Shown: piece by piece, positions 4,535-5,269 of the stretch
Layout: every line of letters begins with the position of its first letter
How positions within the stretch are numbered: position 1 is the first letter of the stretch
Assembly (NCBI GenBank): GCA_028707415.1
Contig: JAQWBC010000089.1
Location: 1-5,269 of the forward strand
Source of the DNA: Candidatus Izemoplasmatales bacterium
GTDB lineage: Bacteria > Bacillota_I > Bacilli_A > Izemoplasmatales > Hujiaoplasmataceae
Reading direction: 5' to 3'
Length of the DNA stretch: 5,269 bases
Program-made: the position numbers and the translations under genes
Notes under the pieces: generated by a model
Seen by the model: only the letters and a program-made list of their open reading frames with translations
Told to the model about the DNA's origin: nothing
Database searches by the model: none

Positions 4535-5269
4535 ATGAATATTGGTTATGCATGCTTGACCTTGGGAGTCCCTGAAATTAAATATAAAGCGGTTCGAATG
4601 GTCAATGCGGAAGCGTCGGTTTTGCTTGATGTAATTCAAAATAATCTGCAAGCATTAGAGAGAGCAATCGAATACAATGGTGCCAATGGCATCCACCTTT
4701 TTCGAATTTCTTCTGACTTAATTCCGTTTGGATCAAGTTCGGTCAACGAACTTGCTTGGTGGGAAATCTTTGCCCATGATTTTGAGCGTATTGGAGATAA
4801 AATTAACCATTTTAAAATCCGAGTTTCCATGCACCCTGGGCAGTATACCGTTATTAATTCTCCTGATACTATCGTTGTTTCGCGAGCCATCGCCGACTTA
4901 ATCTATCACACCCGGGTACTTGACGCACTTGGGGTAGATCCATCAGCCAAAATTATCCTCCATGTCGGCGGTGTATATGGAAATAAACCCGAAGCTATTC
5001 AACGATTTAATAATGTCCACAAAACTTTACCCGATTTTGTTAGAAGCAGAGTGGTCATCGAAAACGATGAAAAATGTTATAACATTCACGAAGTTTTGCA
5101 GATTGCAGAAGCGCTTTCGATTCCCGTTGTTTATGATAATCTTCATAACCAAATCAATCCTTTTAGTTCCGAAGTAACAGATGCGGAGTGGATTAAAAAG
5201 GCCGGTAAAACATGGAAAGACGGTGATGGAAGACAAAAAACCCATTACTCGCAGCAAGATGCTCAGAAA
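4535..5269 (+). CDS. uvsE: UV DNA damage endonuclease (UvdE/UvsE), 3' end outside the window
   Basis: The 245 visible codons encode most of a UvdE-family TIM-barrel endonuclease. This enzyme nicks DNA 5' to UV photoproducts and other lesions, starting an excision repair route independent of UvrABC. Family motifs are present: MNIGYACLTL at 1-10, NGIHLFRISSDLIPFGS at 51-67, MHPGQYTVINSP at 99-110, HVGGVYGNK at 143-151, IENDE at 175-179 and VYDNLHN at 199-205. By comparison with Thermus thermophilus UVDE, metal ligands correspond to H100, H143, E176, D201, H204 and H237, the modified lysine to K235, and the lesion-probing pair to Q103-Y104. Two expected C-terminal ligands would lie past the edge; family members are about 280-320 residues. 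ATG 4535 is chosen because GGGAGGG at 4524-4530 precedes it; an in-frame ATG at 4490 has no ribosome site and coincides with the predicted transcription start. Confidence 0.95.
   Translation, partial: MNIGYACLTLGVPEIKYKAVRMVNAEASVLLDVIQNNLQALERAIEYNGANGIHLFRISSDLIPFGSSSVNELAWWEIFAHDFERIGDKINHFKIRVSMHPGQYTVINSPDTIVVSRAIADLIYHTRVLDALGVDPSAKIILHVGGVYGNKPEAIQRFNNVHKTLPDFVRSRVVIENDEKCYNIHEVLQIAEALSIPVVYDNLHNQINPFSSEVTDAEWIKKAGKTWKDGDGRQKTHYSQQDAQK

Noticed and set aside
4636..5257. Minus-strand frames at 4636-4890 and 5027-5257 and a plus-strand frame at 4962-5177.
   Set aside because: They overlap the UvdE gene, which is continuous and carries all expected family motifs.

Overview
The window reads as a chromosomal segment of a low-GC Gram-positive-type bacterium. 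It has AT-rich intergenic DNA, strong AAGGAGGT-like ribosome binding sites, sigma-A-type promoters and clean intrinsic terminators. The mix of genes (GlsB-family membrane protein, SipW-type secreted protein, HAD-IIA phosphatase, UvdE) would fit Bacillota or a walled or free-living relative of the Mollicutes, but no marker gene fixes the taxon. All Trp codons in the genes are TGG and the visible stops are TAG, TAA, TAA and TAA, so the standard bacterial code applies.

Layout. Bases 1-209 are a non-coding leader with an AT-rich inverted repeat and a small GC-rich hairpin. Bases 210-986 hold two co-directional small membrane-protein genes: a GlsB/YeaQ/YmgE-family protein and an unrecognised four-helix protein. 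They are probably one operon, ending at an intrinsic terminator at 1105-1131. Bases 1209-2937 form a self-contained unit: a near-perfect sigma-A promoter, a c-di-GMP-I (GEMM-I) riboswitch, a riboswitch-overlapping terminator, a 494-residue cysteine-free secreted protein with a SipW/TasA-type signal peptide, and a strong terminator. Bases 3105-3932 (minus strand) encode a HAD-IIA (NagD/YutF-type) phosphatase. A 600-base AT-rich gap with several inverted repeats follows. It ends in an extended -10 promoter that drives a UV damage endonuclease (UvdE/UvsE), which runs off the right edge.

The most notable part is the riboswitch unit. The positions that contact the two guanines are G and C, as expected for c-di-GMP rather than the cGAMP variant. 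The terminator's left arm takes back the ligand-contacting C, so c-di-GMP binding should prevent termination: a genetic ON switch. The controlled protein looks like a surface or matrix protein. It carries three copies of a 13-residue motif that I do not recognise from any named family. This suggests c-di-GMP-controlled production of an extracellular fibre, adhesin or matrix component. The other genes (envelope stress-type protein, phosphatase, DNA repair) show no clear functional link to it.
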